Shown: positions 1 through 12,825, counted from the first letter of the stretch. The stretch: DNA of 64,000 bases from Bolinopsis microptera (GCF_026151205.1 NC_087082.1:6765908-6829907), one strand, 5' to 3'. The notes: generated by a model from the letters alone, not told the origin. Numbers and translations are program-made.

Positions 1-3000
1 TGAGCAACACTATAATTGGCAAATAACGCTATGCATTTTTCTACCTCATTTTGTTAAACGAGTAGTTGTAAATCCTAACTTTTCGTAGCGTCCACAACTT
101 GCAATAACCGAATACGGTATTGTTCAATCGCCAAATTGTCGACCAATCGTTCAATCGACTGATGATTTGACACAACGCAGACATGATTGCTTTACTTTTT
201 CGGATTGATTAATATTCTTGGACTAAGGCTGGATACTCAGAACACCCAATTTGTCGGACTTATGTTGGAATATTAAAGTTTAGGTATATCAAATAAGACC
301 GATTTGTAGAAATATGATCAGAAGATCAAGAGTCTCTGATATAAAGCAGCCTTATGCAAAATTCAATATTTTTTTCTATCCACGACAATCTATAAGTTGA
401 TTTATGCAAGAAAATACTCTTGATCTGTATTATCTCCGTAGTCTAACTTATTTCAGGAAATGCTGGGAGCCACCGAATTAATTAAAAATCCACTAATATA
501 ATGAACGGCTAAAAATTAAAATCAGGAACTATTCTTGCCCACCAACGGTGATTGGTTCAGTTAGCAATAAAACATATTTTAAGGTATTAACTCTGAAATA
601 TGTTACGGCTAGCACTACTTTTCTAACTATTATTTTATTTTTCGTCACATTGTAATAACCTGGACTACACTTCCAATTCAATCACCCTGTGAAAACTTAG
701 GAAGAATACACGAATAAATTATTATTCACCATAAACCACTAAACCACCTATACAATATATTCAAAATGCAAAAACTAAAAATCATGCTTATAGTTCAGTG
801 ACAGTAGTACCACACCACATGACTCATGACTAGTTATAGTAGTACTTCACTCAGCCCGAATGAATGAGATAAAAATGTAAGTCAAAAACATGCAGACCTA
901 TTTATATTACCTCTGAATCATGTGCTTCATTCGAAATTGACCGCGCGTTGGTACATGAATAGTACATGTATATGACGCTCAGGAAAGATCCTAAAATATC
1001 TGCTTGCAACGCACAACCCCCCAACCACCCATAAACACACTGCAATCTATTCCCCTATGTAATTACATATTCATTATTCATATGGCGTCCCTACCGCCTT
1101 CCTTTTGTTCTTTGATTTGATTGAGACTGTTGGATCGCTCACGAAGCCGTGCCTGCATTTACGTTGCACGTGTCATTTATCATTTGTTATTTAAGTACTC
1201 ATGGTTTCATAAAATTTTTAGATTCTAGGAATAATTTGGTTTCGTAGAAATTGACCCGTCATTTATAACCATAAATTTAAGTGGTCACAAAATCCTTTGA
1301 TTACGTATGCTGCTTTAATATTTTGATTTTGTTCTTTCGTCAAAGAGACTAGTTCATGAAAGTGTGCAGATAGATGATAATTTCAGATTGCTATTTATCT
1401 GTGCTTAATTATGCTACCTTGCCGCCTGCCGGCTGCCGGTCATCACCGTAAATCAGTAATTATATAATTTGTTATCTCTGTTTGTAGTAATTCAGAGAGA
1501 AATTTTCCTTTCACGACTAACATGCGCAGCATCGTGGGCTGTACTTTCTGATCATATACTGATTACTGATTGACCCACGTACAAATAACTATAAAAGTAT
1601 AAATGGTTTAGAAATAGATTAATCTTTGTAACGCTAAAAACATGTACTGTAGGTTATGCCAATAATTTTAGGGGAGCAATGTCGGTTCCTATAAATAACG
1701 CTAAGGTCATTTACTGTCATACTCATCTGGCGTTAGATGTCGAATTTCAATTATCCCCAGGAAAATCTCCGAAAGTAAAAAAGATAGAGACTTCCAGTTT
1801 TCAATAAAATTTTCGTCTCGTAAATCTTAAGTTAGCTCCCCAGGAGCACAATTTGGGACAACTTAGATTCGAGTTATCCCGAAAAAGTCTAATTTTGAGC
1901 CGAATAAAAGTTCGCAGTTTTAACTTTGCAGATTCCTTTGCTCTGATTGGCAGAATCGTGTCACTTGGAACCAGTGTACAATTAATGTCGCGCGTGCGAG
2001 CTCAAACCGTAATAAAGGTCCGCGATATCTTATGTGGCGTTATTTATATCTCAGCATATTTGGAGAACTTTGGAACGTTAACCATAGGTCAAGCCGTTGT
2101 CATGGCAATATTAAAACCTTGTTCAATTTATAAATATAAGCCTCTTTGATCCTTATACAACTGTTTAAAGCTTTTAGCTTATACCTGGGGAGTGGGGACC
2201 CCAGGCTATTATGTTCATAAACATATAGAGATTCGGCGGAATGACAGGCTGAGCGCCGCCCAGTAAGTTAAAGCTGGTTATAGTAAGTTATAGCTGGTTC
2301 TTTACCGATGGTTGAAATTCGATATTAACCGCTTGTTCAAATGGCGCTCTTTATCGCTCAATATGGGACTATCAGTACCTAAACACTAAAGAGCTTTAAT
2401 TTTATGGAATGTTTGTAGTTTCAATCAGCGATTCGATAGTTAACTGTTCGTTTTGGTGGTAAATTGGTAGTGAGTGACTATAACTGATGGTTGGTGGGTG
2501 GTACTGCTCCTCACCCTGGAAACCTTATGGTAAAATTGTTAGACGAGAGCCTGTAGATTGATAGTTTCAGTATATACAACAAATTATTTAGTTTGATTGA
2601 TTCAAAGGGAGAACAAATTGTTATATCAATTGCAAGCTTGGTGGTAATGGTACATTAAGTAGAATAATCGTACTACAAAGTCACAACAGTATAAGCTGTG
2701 GGTGTCTAGACTCTACTGGGCCCTGAATTCCATATGGAACTAAACCACTACCCGTTTAATTAAAGTGGGAGTGGACCGATAATCCCAAAATAGAATAGTC
2801 ACCTAATTGCGACTATGATCTCGAGATATTACAGCGAAATTAAATTATAAATACAATTGCAGGCGTTATTTGTGGTTTGTAAATTATTTTATCCCGGACG
2901 GCTGGACTGTATAAGCTTATAAGGTCCTTGCAAATAAAAACATTTGTACGTAAGATTTAAGTTATGCACCAGATTCCACAATGGTTGGCTTGAATTGGTT

Positions 3001-3525
3001 GAGGGCAGAATACCGCTAGAAGTAGAGTGTGTCCACGATAAGGATCACTGGTAGCTGAGAGTGTCGCCTCAAGGAGATCTTGAGGAGATGTTCACTACTA
3101 TAGATGATAACGGCTAGTGTCGCCTCTCACTGCAGGGTTAGATTGTTTCACACGGAGTGTTCCTTTAATGAAGTGGATTCAGTGTTATTGGAAGGTTTCT
3201 GACATGAATATTGCCATTATTATTGTCCTTAGGACTTTAGGAGTAAAACTGACGGTCATATGAACAGTTTCGCAGGTCGGACAGGCTTTCTAGGGAAAAG
3301 AGAAATTTCTGCCATAGTTTATTCTGAGCAACTTTCATGGAATCTGGCAATGATAATGATACTGTTAAATTCCAAGAAACTTAATTCATCAAGAGATCAA
3401 AGGGATTCCACAGTCTCACAGTGGAAGCAAGTCAAATCTATTGAACATCATAACTACTAACTTTGTGAAGTTTGCGTTCCTATAGTAAGAGAGTACCATT
3501 ATCCTCGTAACACATGTAATGACCC
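1..3525. other. intergenic DNA, no gene recognised
   Basis: AT-rich sequence with only short open frames that lack recognisable domains, codon bias or coherent splice sites. The longest, about 98 codons at 1853-2149, starts with TTG and resembles no family I know. I see no RNA gene or mobile-element terminus. Unannotated exons of a longer gene cannot be excluded. Confidence 0.5.
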
Positions 3526-3790
3526 TTTTGCCACCTTCTGCCGCCTTCTGCCACCTTCTGCCACCTTCTGCCACCTCCTACCACCTTCTACCATCTTCTA
3601 CCGCATTATACCATCTTCTACCGCCTTCTACCACCTTTTACCACCTCCTACCACCTTCTACCATCTTCTACCGCATTATACCATCTTCTACCGCCTTCTA
3701 CCACCTTTTACCACCTTCTGCCACCTTCTGCCACCTTCTGCTGCCTTCTACCACCTTCTGCCACCTTCTGCAACCTTCTACTACCTTCAG
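3526..3790. repeat. 10-bp minisatellite (CCACCTTCTR)n
   Basis: About 26 near-perfect decamers of the form CCACCTTCTA or CCACCTTCTG, with variants CCGCCTTCTA and CCATCTTCTA. A block of several units is itself duplicated (about 3576-3645 and 3646-3715). The array is pyrimidine-rich on this strand, so it keeps a frame open by chance; that open frame is not a gene. Confidence 0.9.
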
Positions 3791-5378
3791 GATCACAACA
3801 ACACAGAAGATATTGTCAGTAATACTTATAGGGTCTGGCGAACTCTATCCACAGATCAGTAAGGCAGTGGCTCACACTCTGTTGAAATCTCTTTAGGGAG
3901 ATTTCTGAACTCTATTGTTAAAGTTTTCTAAGGTACAGGGACGGTAGGTGAGTGTGTCCCATATCCTAATAACCTGCCTAATTGTCCGGTATACAGGGTG
4001 GTAATTTACTCTGGGTCACCCTGTAATCTGTATACTCAGATCTTGGACCTAGGTGGCAAGTTTGCTCCATAAGCCAAAACCAAAACCAAAACCAAAAATA
4101 GTAAGAGAGTATAACGTCATAATATGAACAAAGAGGTTATTGAAGTTCAAATGTTCAATGTTATTGAGTATAGCCGCGTTTACATTTTCTATCAAAATGG
4201 TACCTCCAAGAACATCAATAGTGTCTTAAAGCTTAGTGTACAGCTTTACTGAAGCCTGTTATTGATTATGAAGGGGTACATCTTCCCGACAGATTGTAGT
4301 TGTCTAATATTGAATTGTTCTGGCCTGCTTCCAATGTTGGTCACCCCAAGCTGTTTGGTCCGACCTATTTGGTTAGATCTAGTAATTATACCGTTAAGCT
4401 AGTGAATTACTAAAATTGTATAATACCAATAAAGCAACTATACCACTGTAGCAGCACCATGGCAACACTTTCCTCTTCCACTAGCCACTGACCAGTACAG
4501 CAGTATCGTTCCATTTTCAACAGAACCAGACATATTATATTTATTAGTTCCTTATACTGAAATGTTTCTTTAATGTAACTCGTACTATTAGTTCCTCACC
4601 AATCCGCACTGTTTGTTAGGAGTAAGTGGATTATCGGGTTAGGCACAGGGTTATAAGACGGATTCGTAAATTAATAAGAGCGATTTATTGACCCTCTGGA
4701 TATTTATTTTACTTAGAGTTGGTCTTTGTATTTATTAAATTGCAGAGCGAACACGGTCAGATACGCCATTCTTTTTATGAGCAGTGATGATCACCAGCTG
4801 GGATAGCTGGTTATATTGAAGAAATATTTCATTCTACAGTATAAGAACTCGATCGACTGAGTCTCAATTTATCGGTCATCCATTGTCATTTCACGGACAC
4901 AAATTTCCAGAGCCAGGAGCCTTACTAAGTTCTAATTTTAAACAAGTGCTTTTATTTGCAGGTGCTTTTATTTACAGGTCTAAATTTTTTAAGCCTCGAT
5001 CAAATGAAATTATAATCAATTATCCGTCCTCACCTCAAATGTACTTAGTCGAACAATTATATTTGAGCAATTTAAATTGTGCGGAAATATTTGTTCATGA
5101 AAATTTTAACAGGTGCAAAATTTAGATCCTAAATAGTTGCTGTTATTAAAGACTATATTAAAATATGGCAAATAAAGCAACAATTATACCCCGAAAAGCA
5201 GCCCGCTACACTGCTACAGTTATAGCTTTTAGTGTCCCGTTATACTCCGTCACCATAGCTTTAAAATCGCTCAGTCAATCACTTGACCATTTAATGACTA
5301 AGTTTGAAGTTAGAAGATTTTAATTTCGGAGCATGGGGGCCCATTATTTTTTGTTTAACCTCCGTTTTATTAACCTAG
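3791..5378. other. intergenic DNA, no gene recognised
   Basis: No supported gene. A short (CCAAAA)n tract lies near 4074-4099. A frame of 80 codons at 4883-5125 has no recognisable motif. Confidence 0.45.
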
Positions 5379-5450
5379 TAACCACTAGTAACCACTAGTA
5401 ACCACTAGTAACCACTAGTAACCACTAGTAACCACTAGTAACCACTAGTA
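5379..5450. repeat. 10-bp minisatellite (ACCACTAGTA)n
   Basis: Seven to eight perfect tandem copies of ACCACTAGTA. The sequence TTTGTTTAACCTCCGTTTTA occurs on both sides (about 5350 and 5455), so the array sits between two short direct repeats. Confidence 0.9.
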
Positions 5451-6978
5451 TTCTTTGTTTAACCTCCGTTTTATTAACCTTTTAAAAACATTTCCAAATA
5501 CATGTTAACGTTATCTTCTGTACTTCTGAAACTTCACAAAAATCAGATTATATTCTGGGGCAGTAACAATAACTATCCAAGATAAGACAGACACAGTACA
5601 CTCGACCCTCTTCTAAAAAAGAGGGTACCTCGCCACTATAAATGTAAAGTAACAAATGTGGAGTACTTAATACTCTATCCCGTTAATGTCCTGTGTTTCT
5701 TGGAGACGTTGCTAGGTTACCTGGACCCTGGTTTCTTGGAGATAGACTAATCGCTAAACGGATCTCTTTTGCTTTTATTCATCATCATGCGACCTGCAGG
5801 TCTTGGAGTCAAAAATTTTACCATATTTTATGGTAATTTAAAATTGAGGTCAAAATTAGCATATCTCTTTGTAGTATTACAATTTGACTTATACAGAGAG
5901 TCTCCAAGTTTGAAGTTAGGAAATTTTAATATCGGAGCATTGGGGCCGGTTATTATTTGAAGGTTTTGACTTTAAGGTGCAAATTTACGATTCAAAAAGT
6001 GGTTGTAGAACTTTTATTATAGTGGAAAGAGGCTTTGCACGCTGACATTTGGTCACTTTTTATTTTAAAGATCCTGGGCAATTATATAAGATCTTTGTAA
6101 CTTAAACTGTAAGACATGAAGTGCAATTAGGATTGCTGAGGCGATCCCAATAAACTAGTAGTAGTACATTTATGGCGATTAAGGTGAGTCAATAAAATTT
6201 CATGATCAATGACTCCTTCACGATAATTCACTTTTGAACTGAACATATTGATCGGTTATATACGGCGAATATAAGCGGCTATAAAACGCGACGATCATTT
6301 ATAATTACCCGCACGTTTTAATTGAACAAATTGAGGCCGACAGCCGACTGGAGCATCTAATCTTAATGTGAAGTGGAATTTGTTTCTGTTTTGACAGATA
6401 TAGATAAAGATTGGGCACCCACTCTGTTCCTATATGACAACCGTCTAGCGAGAGGTACTTATATATTTACAAAACTAACACTCACAATATCACGCGTGAC
6501 TGTTAGTTGTCTGATGGTTGGATATGCTTAAAACTTTTCGGACACTTTCCTTGTAAGTCTATGAGTAAGCTTACCAATTTTTGTTGCAATCGGAGGTTGG
6601 GAAGGATACTCAATATCTATTTGTTTGAAGAAAATTGTGCTGGCCGAAATTAGCGCTAAAAAACCATCCTACAGTCGGCACGCGCGGCTCACTGTCGATG
6701 GCGCACTACCTACTGTTAGTTTTGTGTCCAGTTACCGCGGTGCGTGAGGTGGAAGTCTTTGTTTTGACAGTCATTAAGCGCACTGTAGCTAGAAAGTTTA
6801 GCTTGTCAAGTTTTAGTTATCAGTTTATCAGTTTATCACGTCACGCGTGATTTAAGCTTTAAGCACCTTTGTGTCACTTTGTGTGTCACGTGACAGCGGG
6901 ATGCTGAAAGGTCTCATACTGCTCCGGCATTATAAGAGGCACTGCCGCCAATAGTTCCTACTTTCTTAACATCTTGTA
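5451..6978. other. intergenic DNA, no gene recognised
   Basis: No supported coding region. Short open frames at 5769-5960 and 6635-6850 carry no recognisable domain. Confidence 0.45.
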
Positions 6979-7227
6979 CGATCGATCAGTCAGCTTGAGA
7001 CAGGAATTTTGTGAAATATAGCAATACGATACGATCAGTCAGCTTGAGCTAGGAATTTTGTGAAATATAGCAGAACGATCGATCAGTCAGCTTGAGCTAG
7101 GAATTTTGTGAAATATAGCAATACGATACGATCAGTCAGCTTGAGCTAGGAATTTTGTGAAATTTAGCAATACGATACGATCAGTCAGTTTGAGCTGGGA
7201 ATTTTGTGAAATATAGCAATACGATAT
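6979..7227. repeat. 48-49 bp tandem repeat, five copies
   Basis: Five copies begin with GATCAGTCAGCTTGAG at 6984, 7033, 7081, 7130 and 7179, each followed by GGAATTTTGTGAAAT and AGCAATACGAT. Copies differ by a few substitutions. No coding or RNA function is apparent. Confidence 0.9.
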
Positions 7228-7687
7228 CGCCCGACTTATGACAATGATCGGAATCCTTTGATTCCTGTCACGAATGCTTGATGTTCTAGTTCTAGTACCA
7301 TTGTTGCCCTTTTATTCTGAGTGTGATAAAGAATGATCAGGCTTATTACGTTGATTTATCGTTCTAAAGATTCTTTGAAATTTGTCAATTCTCCTGATGA
7401 ACACAAACCATTTTGTGTTTGTGCAGACAGTTTGATGTAATGAAATTTTGTGTTCAGAATTTAGAGAAATTTTCATGCCTCACGAAGGGTTCGTCCTTTT
7501 TGTATAGGGCCAATTACAATTAAAAAAGGAACATTATTTCCACAATTAGTGAGAAATTTTAAATTTTGAATAACTCGTAAACTGGCGTATTTTAACTTTA
7601 CCTCTGTAAGGTTGCTCATGCAAAACGGTACGTGAATCTGCTGCAAGTTTTAACTGTCTATCAATTAATCAATCCTAAGATCCGTCA

Positions 7688-8602
7688 TCTCTACTATAAT
7701 TCAGAGAATTCTTTTTGTACAATGTTTGTACGTACACTGTACGACCGCCCACGTGCAAATCAGACGAAAAATATAAACTTGCGTAGTAACCATGGTAACG
7801 AGAGTTATTACACAGTTACACGCACGTGCACGTGCTATGATTGTTCAAACGGCATTTTTTATCGGTTTTGTTGATATTACGCTATGTTTAGTACGAGCAA
7901 CATTTTAATTGGCTGTATCTTCGTTGGTGTAGGATATTTTTTGACGCGATCTAAACTTACTAACAAAAAATACTATTATTTTCCTCCCTGTGACCACGGG
8001 TTTTCTAGTCTTACTTATAATTCAGAGAATTCTTTTTGTCTGTACGGCCGCCAACGTGCAAATTAGACGAGAAATAGGAAGTTGCGTAGTTACCATGGTA
8101 ACGGTGTTTGAAGTGCACTTGCACGTGCAAGGATTTGAGAGGGGCATTTTGATCTTTTTTTTTTTGTTATTACTTTATTAGGTCTTTAGGTGGTGATCAG
8201 TGCGAGTTATATTTCAATTGGCTGTATCTTCGGTTGTGATGGATCAGGATACCAAAGAATATTATTAGCTTCCTCCCTGTGACCGTAGGCCGGGGCTTTC
8301 TAGTCAATATTATAATTCAGAGAATTCTTTTTGTATGTACGACCGCCCACGTGCAAATTAGATGAAAAATAGGAATTTGCACAGTAACCGTAGTAACTGG
8401 GGTTGTTACACGTACGTGCGCGTGCAATTATTTGCGAGTGACTTTTTGATCTGTTTTGTGGCAATTCATGCGTTCTGTTTAATGCGCGCTACATTTCAAT
8501 TGGCAGTATCTTCGGTTGGGATGGATATTTCTTGATACGATAAAAACTTACCATCAAAGAATACTATTAGCATTCTCCCTGTGACCACGGGCTTTCTAGT
8601 AT
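7688..8602. repeat. tandem ~300-bp repeat, three copies, with X-box and E-box palindromes
   Basis: Three diverged direct copies (about 7688-8009, 8010-8303, 8304-8602) share an ordered set of blocks: TATAATTCAGAGAATTC, a CACGTGCAAAT motif, a 14-bp palindrome, a GCACGTGC cluster, AATTGGCTGTATCTTCG, and TCCTCCCTGTGACCACGGG. The palindrome is GTAACCATGGTAAC at 7786-7799, GTTACCATGGTAAC at 8089-8102 and degenerate at 8384-8397. It fits the RFX X-box consensus; CACGTG is the core E-box. A fourth dispersed copy lies at 44134-44434. Conservation of the palindrome may simply reflect common descent of the repeat; regulatory use is inference. Confidence 0.8.
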
Positions 8603-9330
8603 TCCATAATATGAGCATGAAATAACGGGTTGTATTATGACTTTATGAATATTTTTTGCGGCAATATAGGGAATTGACTTGATCCACCATGCACCATTGG
8701 ATCGAGCCTTGACAATTATGATATCAGTTTTATATTAGGGTTGTTTCAATATCTTACTTCGCTGAGTGATAGTAGGAATCATAAAGGCGGAGGCCTGTAT
8801 CAGTATACGCTTTCCTGTATACGCTTTCCTGCAATTTACTTGTGTCGCGATATCTAATTCCTGAAACTATTGCAATTACAAAGTAAAACTGTCGGGCTTC
8901 ATTAAATCGCATTTGTCATATATACGGTACACGTTGGTAACACGTTGGTAACTTCAATCCTGAAAGGAGAGAGGGAAGTGTTTTTGGGTTCCAACGCCAT
9001 GCTTCGTTCAGCGATCTGCATCATGAAATTTAATAAATAATGGTTTCAAGAATATCCCTCAAGAAATCTGTTGACAGAATTTTGATTCTAGCTACAATTC
9101 ATGTTTTTATTCCCTTAATTTATAAAAACGCTCACCACGCTCTTAGTCTTTACTATAAGAAGATTTGTCCATCATTTCTTTATCTCGTTTGTCTCATTTA
9201 GACGGGCTAATTGGGATTGTGATTTTGTCCAAAATCTCTCTCTAACCGGCTGGAAATCAAGGATGATGATTAATCACTGACACTCTACACTCGACTGTCA
9301 CGTGACTTCTTAAACACGTTCTCTTGGTGG
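8603..9330. other. intergenic DNA, nothing recognised
   Basis: No supported gene. Two short direct duplications are visible: GTATACGCTTTCCTG near 8803-8830 and ACACGTTGGTAAC near 8929-8952. Confidence 0.45.
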
Positions 9331-9634
9331 CCCTGAATGACTATTCGAAATCATAGCCCTCTAATCTGATCCCAACCCTAACCCTAACCAAATCTCTAAC
9401 AAAAGCATATGCTGAAACCCTAACCCTAACGAGAAATTAGACTAACTTCCGTATATGGTCATATCACGTGATCGAGTCAGTTTTTCGCCAATATCTCGCT
9501 AGGGGAGCATTTTAACCCTATACTATGTCATGGGGGGTGATTCGGAATCAGCGTCCGAAAATACATCGATCGAAGTTGGTCTCAACTGTTGGGGGCCCTT
9601 TTAGAAAAATTTCGAAGATCGACTGTAGAGTGAT
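9331..9634 (+). repeat. dispersed repeat with telomere-like CCCTAA units
   Basis: Contains two short runs of the metazoan telomere motif (about 9367-9388 and 9416-9430), then GATTCGGAATCAGCGTCCGA and CGAAGATCGACTGTAG. The same blocks recur in reverse orientation at 56554-56725, including GATCAGATTAGAGGGCTA and TGGTGGCCCTGAATGAC. The two copies define a dispersed family. The runs are too short and internal to be a chromosome end. Confidence 0.75.
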
Positions 9635-11390
9635 TTAGCACATGGAAATTAAGCAGGTTGAGCCTGACAAAAAAGTATTTCACCCAACACTTGACGACCA
9701 TTTTTTGTGGGAACCGGACACGAAGGTGGAGGGCACAAGAGCGTAGGGTGCAAGGTCGGTACTTTCTTAAAAAGTTGGACACGAGGGAGAATCACATAAA
9801 TCACTTTAACATGGACAAACGGGTTTTTTGATGTTCTCAACAGTCTGGTTGACGTTAAGCTTATGCTCGAAGAATTCGGTCTACTCACATATAAATTCGA
9901 AACGAAACATAGTGATGTGACAAATAATCACCCAGATTTACGCGAGCCAAAAATTGAGAAATTTTCCTTAAATATCTCAGACAACTCAGCAGCAGATTTG
10001 GTAACGTGCTTAGACCAATTAATCACTGCCTAGATGTTCATTCGACAAACTTGGTTCCGCATTCGTGTCGATGTTTAAATTAATCATGTGATTCGCCCTT
10101 GTGCCCACCCTTTTGGAGTTTTGGGAAGGTAACTCCCTTGTGTCCACTGTCCTACGCCCTCGTGTCGTCAGTTCTTGCGTCCTTGTGTCATACTCCCTAG
10201 TGTCCTATACCCTTTTTTGTCACTATTCTCTATATGTATTTCTAACATAATATATTTAATTAAGCGTATTATGAGCCTTGCCAGCGTGTAAATCATGGAT
10301 TGATGATACATTCAAAAAAATGATACATTTGATCGTTATCCGTCCAGCGTATTATGGATTGTCATAGGCTTAATGCTAATAACTAGTTTTCTGATCGGTC
10401 ATCTTTTAATAGCTTAGCCGCACAAATTCCAATAATATTTTCAAAATAAAATTTGGCGTCCCATTGCTACATTATTTGCAACATTTTGCGGTACCGCATA
10501 ATTTGCAACGTTCTTCCGAGCAAGTTTTCTCTGAGAATAGTATACCTAGATAGTTAGAGAACACCGAGCTGAGCTTGTCACAATATACTTATACCTCCCT
10601 CTTGTATTTTAGTTTTAGTTTTAGTTATACTCCATTACTGTTCTGTTATTATTATATTATTCTGTTAGCGTACTGTGCTCCTTAAAACGTATATTAATAT
10701 ATATTATCATATATACTATTACTATGATATAGTACTGGTATACTATATATAACATATATTATATTATATAGTACTGCCACTGGTAAAACACTCGAATTTC
10801 AAATTAATTGGGTCCATATAGTGTGTTCAAATGTGTGGCTCACATGGTGATGTAGGTGCTGCTGGCACTCACTATGACGTGTGTGTGCCACGTACTCCAC
10901 GTATACTTTGTGGTACGTGGTGGGCCACAAACGTGATGCTTGAACCAGTTCATCATATAATTATATCGTAACGTTCGTTTACTTTTGTGTTAAGGTCTCG
11001 TATATAAACATTTGGTTAATCAAAACCATGCACGGAGACACATTTTTCCGCATATTATTATTCGAATATAAATGTGGCCAATTCGTTCATTTTGCATATT
11101 TTGTTATCCATTCGAGCTCAACAAATATCTCGCTCAATTATTAACTTTTGAAGGCACTTACTAAGTCAGGTACTTCACCTCCCCACAAAAACGCTGTGCG
11201 TGGCCACTGGCCACTCTTTAATATTGAGAGGCAGTAAACTATAAAACTCTTGGGCTGCGTTAAATGGGGACTTGCCAAACCCTTGGTAATGGCAATATTA
11301 AAATATGTTGACTCTGTTACATCGCTTCCTCAAGTCATTTGTCATATATAAGCGTTGAAAGTATTAAAAAAGAAAGGTTTATATTTTTAT
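9635..11390. other. intergenic DNA with degenerate CCTYGTGTCC decamers
   Basis: No supported gene. Degenerate copies of CCTCGTGTCC or CCTTGTGTCC occur on the minus strand at about 9690-9795 and on the plus strand at about 10092-10210, as if one minisatellite had been inverted. Very AT-rich (TATATA) sequence lies at 10690-10775. A short dyad with CCACGTAC and GTACGTGG arms lies near 10888-10920. Confidence 0.5.
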
Positions 11391-11462
11391 ATTGAGTAGT
11401 TAATTTAACAATGCACGAATTTTTAAATTCGTGCATTGTTAAATTGTTTAACCACTCAATAA
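11391..11462. repeat. near-perfect hairpin
   Basis: Inverted repeat with 21-bp perfect inner arms reading AATTTAACAATGCACGAATTT on the left, separated by only two bases. Interrupted pairing extends outward through ATTGAGTAGTTAA on the left and TTAACCACTCAAT on the right. It could be a tiny foldback insertion or a cruciform. No gene lies adjacent. Confidence 0.85.
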
Positions 11463-11714
11463 CTACTTGTTTAACTACTCGTTTAACTACTCAATTGGTT
11501 TAAAAACCAATTTAAAACCGTTGGAAATATTAAATAAAGCTGAGGCTTGCTCAGTCTTTTTTACGCCATTAAGATTTTTTAAGTTTAACTTCAAAAGGAG
11601 GGCTTAAAAATTAGAGGGCAAACGTTTGGGCTTATTATTCAGTCACTGTGTCTTCGAATGAAATAATTCTTTCTGATTTGAAATTGATTCAAAGTATACA
11701 TAAAGATTATAATG

Positions 11715-12007
11715 ACTAGCAGGAACCCGTCTAACCCTTAAGTGGTGTCAAGACTCAAGAGACTAAATAAATTATTACCTATTTAATTCGCGTTTTTGAC
11801 ACCACTAATTGGGGGTCCAAATTTTGTGCACTCAAATTTTTTTTTTTTTTTCATGCTGATTTGAAGGACATTAAGACATTAGACCCAGTCAAAAAAGTTT
11901 CAGTTTTATATCTTTTACGGTTTTTGCGGAAAATCGTGTTAAAGTTGATGCCGTGGTGTCAGTAAAATGGTACGGATATATATCGTCTCGCTTTATATAT
12001 AGTAAGA
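11715..12007 (+). mobile_element. interspersed repeat family A, copy 1
   Basis: Starts ACTAGCAGGAACCCGTCTAA and ends with GTGGTGTCAGTAAAATGG plus ATCGTCTCGCTTTATATA. Internally GGTGTCAA and TTGACACC form an inverted pair about 60 bp apart. Three other copies are in the window (12362-12640 plus its tail at 12786, 57871-58200 reversed, 58303-58570 reversed). No coding capacity is seen, so this is a non-autonomous element. The class (SINE-like or MITE-like) is unresolved; the 13-bp duplication flanking copy 4 favours retroposition. Confidence 0.75.
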
Positions 12008-12361
12008 TGTTCATTTTTTCGAATAAAGGTTAATTTTTTCGCACCGTAAATGATCACTCAATCAATTTTGCTGACGAGATGATAAAAATGCTTGATATAA
12101 TCATAACTCAGTCCACAGTCATCATTTCATATTTGTTTCGCGCATATTTCAGATCATATGCCATTGCCACATTCAATGACCTATTACAATATGTAAAAAT
12201 ATTTTTCTAGCATATTCACGAAGATCTTCCACGCACCAGAGACTTGCACCGCCACGAAATTTTGAACCAGACCGCCGCCGCGAAATTTTGACCCAGACCG
12301 CCGCCGCGAAATTTTGACCCAGACCGCAGTCTTTGAGGTATTGGGCATTGGCGTTATATTT

Positions 12362-12825
12362 ACTAGCAGGAACCCGTCTAACCCTAAAATGGTGTCAAGA
12401 CTCAAGAGACTAAAACAATTATTACCTATTTAATTCGCATTTTTGACACCACTTGGGGTACCAAATTTTGGGCTCTAAAACTCCTATTTCTTGGCCAATT
12501 TTTTATTTTTTCATGCTGATTTGGAGGCCATTAAAGCATTTGACCCAGTCAAAAAATTTTCAGTTGTATATCTTTTACGGTTTTTGCAGAAATTCGCGTT
12601 AAATTTGATGCCGTGGTGTCAGTAAAATGGCACAGATAAATATATATATATTTCATGGCTGGACTTCTACACAATAAAAGAAAGCGGTTGTGATTAGATC
12701 ATCGAAAGTCTTTGCATCATTTATTTACATCAATTCTCAAATTATTTGTTATATAGTAGTGTTGAAAGTATTAAAACTATATAAAAAATATCGTCTCGCT
12801 TTATATATAGTAAGATAACCTATCA
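12362..12825 (+). mobile_element. interspersed repeat family A, copy 2, interrupted
   Basis: Same order of blocks as the copy at 11715. The body runs 12362-12640. The terminal block ATCGTCTCGCTTTATATA reappears only at about 12788, so roughly 140 bp has been inserted into the 3' end. Upstream, 12246-12325 holds three short tandem units of CCGCCGCGAAATTTTGACCC type. Confidence 0.7.
12643..12785 (-). mobile_element. small element nested inside family A copy 2
   Basis: Begins after a (TA)n tract with TTCATGGCTGGACTTCTACA, then AAGAAAGCGGTTGTGATTAG and AAAGTCTTTGCATCATTTAT. The reverse complement of these blocks occurs at about 26580-26660, also next to (TA)n. Part of its end (TTGAAAGTATTAAAA) is also found at 11356-11370. 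The orientation given is arbitrary. Confidence 0.65.

Noticed and set aside
3519-3896. 125-codon open frame
   Set aside because: It spans the 10-bp minisatellite; the repeat has no stop in that frame. No domain and no start context.
9367-9430. True telomere
   Set aside because: Only two short CCCTAA runs, internal, and part of a dispersed repeat with a second copy elsewhere.
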